This document shows positions 61,936-64,000 of a stretch of 64,000 nt of DNA, piece after piece. Source of the stretch: Welwitschia mirabilis (lineage: Eukaryota; Gnetophyta; Gnetopsida; Welwitschiales). The DNA is taken from positions 189,059,515 through 189,123,514 of the forward strand of contig JBOZIK010000001.1 of NCBI GenBank assembly GCA_051453625.1. Reading direction: 5' to 3'. The notes below the pieces were generated by a model that was not told the DNA's origin, ran no database searches, and saw only the letters and a program-made list of their open reading frames with translations. The position numbers and the translations under genes are program-made. Position 1 is the stretch's first letter, and each line of letters begins with the position of its first letter.

Positions 61936-61974
61936 GAATAAAATTTTAATACAATGATTACTTTAAAATTAGTG

Positions 61975-62345
61975 ATTTTTACAATAATAGACATAGGATC
62001 TTTAACAATCTCTTCAAGGTCAAAGTGGCAAAACATTGTTATAATGTCATAAGCTAAATTGGAATATATCATCGCATTTGAAATGAATAAGAAGTAATCC
62101 ACATAAACATATTAAAGATTCTAAATTTTCCATAAAAAAGAGATATATAAGCTATATGTGGATAATCAATCTACAATTCACATGACAAATAATATAATGT
62201 TTTATAATTTGATGAAGAATATTACAATAAAGTTTAAATAATAAAAGAAAAATTTTCTAGAGTTATATGATAATAATAGAATTCATTTCATTAAGAAAAT
62301 AGGTTGCAAATATTCTAATTAAGTTGTTTGGTATTAAAACTTTAA
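61975..62345 (+). pseudogene. Copia RNase H remnant, second tandem copy
   Basis: Homologous to 61560-61935 throughout. LEYIIAFEMNKK (AEYIA..EA.KE), KLYVDNQSTIHMTNN (L.CDNQ.AI....N), and FLELYDNNRIHFI are clearer here than in the first copy. It ends near a VVW-type remnant of the element C-terminus. Confidence 0.7.
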
Positions 62346-63800
62346 TAATTAGAAAATTATTTCGCAAATAATAGCATTAATTCCTCTTGAGCTAGTAAGA
62401 GGAATTTCACTAGAAAATTAGGTATTTGTAATTCAAGACTGCTTGAACTGTGTGTTATTTTAGGATCAAGATTTTTATCTATAACATTCAGTTTTCTCAA
62501 AGAATATTTTCTCTTCCATCATTCTATTCAATATTATGTAAGTCATGTTAACTATCTGTTATAATCATAACCTTTACTACTTAAGAGGAGAGTGAATACC
62601 TATGCCTTATCACTTTAGTCCTGAATTTCATAATTGTAATAATAATGTACATCTTAAATTTGTTATGGTTGACATAAGTTTGTTGAAGCATGAGAAAAGA
62701 AGCAAAAGTAAAAAACTTTTTTAAAAATTTATATAATATTTTAAAAGAAACTATGGAATTGATAGAGATCTATCAATATTAATAAAATAAAATTGATAAG
62801 GATCTACTATTCACATAAGAAAATATAGAATTTGAAAATAAATGTTAATTAGTTATAAAAGTTAATACTAGTAATTAATAATAGTAAAACCCTAGTTATA
62901 AAATTACAACACTCAAATTATAAACATGGGTAATATCTTGTAAGATGGTAACTTCTATCATGTTGTAATGTTGTTGATTTATTGCTATAGTTACTATTAT
63001 AATGCTATGTTATTATAATAAACTATTATTAAAATATTATCATTCTAAAATTTTGGTTTTCATGAATTCATATCCATGCAATTCAAACTAAACTGTATTT
63101 AAAATGATAAATTTTAGACTTTTCATGTATCATTGTAGTAGTAGAATATACTTAAGTAATAGTATATCTAAATTTGTTTTATTTTTTATAATATAAAATT
63201 CATTTATGTATTATATAAAAATATCTTAATTTTTAGCTTTATAAATCTAAAAAATTCAAATACTTTAGTGATATATAGTGACTGGCTAAAAGTCTCTATA
63301 AGGAATCTAGAACCTGTAATAAAATAATAGATGTAACACATCTACAATACATGCAAGGCACTAAGTGAGACTATTTGTAATAAATATAGATCACAAGAAT
63401 GAACATGTTGGAGTTGTTACAAAGGGGATGCAACATTTTTAAAAGATTAAATTCTAAAAAGTAATAAATGAAGCTCTTAACATAATTCCTAGAGATAGTC
63501 TTTAGGTTTTTTAAGAGAAATATCATCCTTCTTTTAAAAGAAAGGGATGATCTATTCTAATAAAATCTGTTAAACTTAATAAAAGATTTATGTAATTTTT
63601 AATTTATTCGCATTCATCTTGATGAAAGACAATTGCTAATAAAATTAAACCTAGACATAAGTGATCAAAATAAGCTCTTTTGAGAAGAGAGAATGTGTGT
63701 ATGCCAAAGGCCTTTTTCAAAAGGTGGACTACACATTCACTTCAATATTAATTTTTTTTTAAAAAAATACCCTGAATGCAAGAAATTGGAAGATGTAAAG
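62346..63800. other. Unassigned AT-rich sequence
   Basis: No coding signal. Since copia sequence recurs to its right, part of this stretch may be the 3' end or LTR of one copia copy; I could not delimit an LTR. Confidence 0.4.
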
Positions 63801-64000
63801 AAATCATGATATTGCAAGTTGCATCAAGATCTAATACATGTCATGAATATTTAACTTGGTATATCATATTTAGTTGGAATATGTGTGACACTCATGAAGA
63901 GACTAAAATGAAATTACTAGAATATAATAGTAATACTTTTTAACTATTTAAAGAAAGTGACATAGTTTTAATTCTATTTTAATAAGATGATGAATTTAAG
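63801..64000 (+). repeat. Second copy of 61355-61554, running off the window
   Basis: Near-identical to 61355-61554 and still matching at the last base of the window, so the duplication continues beyond it. It begins abruptly after about 63793. Confidence 0.95.

Overview
The window looks like gymnosperm nuclear DNA, most probably from a conifer. It is very AT-rich and almost entirely made of old, mutated transposable elements stacked on one another. The only clear trace of a host housekeeping gene is a fragment whose N-terminus closely resembles yew-type NADPH-cytochrome P450 reductase. I see no intact host gene. Most open reading frames here are chance ORFs or shards of dead transposons. Runs of N mark assembly gaps at 273-879, 14984-14999, 19488-19587, 19823-19832, 26566-26586, 35846-35855, 36574-36583 and 58502-58511.

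Layout. 1-2550: the 3' part of a SIRE/Maximus-like Ty1/copia element (copy A, + strand). 3149-22491: a Ty3/gypsy chromovirus of the Tekay/Del type (+ strand) with LTRs of about 4 kb, decayed gag, protease, RT, RNase H, integrase and chromodomain. Its integrase is split by a second SIRE-like element (copy B, - strand, 10780-17558). 22800-23124: the end of a CACTA-type DNA transposon. 23125-33586: about 10 kb of AT-rich sequence with nothing I can name. 33587-37660: a third SIRE-like copy (copy C, - strand). 37730-46445: more CACTA-like ends, and a decayed receptor-kinase fragment lying between a CACTA-like left and right end. 50163-52683: two copia gag shards (- strand). 53300-58118: a decayed L1-type LINE (+ strand). 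58512-60180: a less AT-rich island with the P450 reductase pseudogene and its apparent upstream region. 60640-62345: a copia reverse transcriptase/RNase H remnant in which the RNase H segment is tandemly duplicated. Another part of it recurs at 97 percent identity at the right edge of the window.

The most interesting structure is shared by copies B and C, with the 3' part visible in A. These elements keep gag and protease but lack integrase, reverse transcriptase and RNase H. In place of the missing genes they carry an array of GTCGAC-like motifs resembling the array in their own LTRs, then a TATA-like site, a short leader and an ORF of about 340 codons with an acidic tail. Because two copies share this layout, it looks like a non-autonomous family that spread by transposition, with an accessory ORF that may have its own LTR-like promoter. 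That reading is inference; the shared layout is visible in the sequence.
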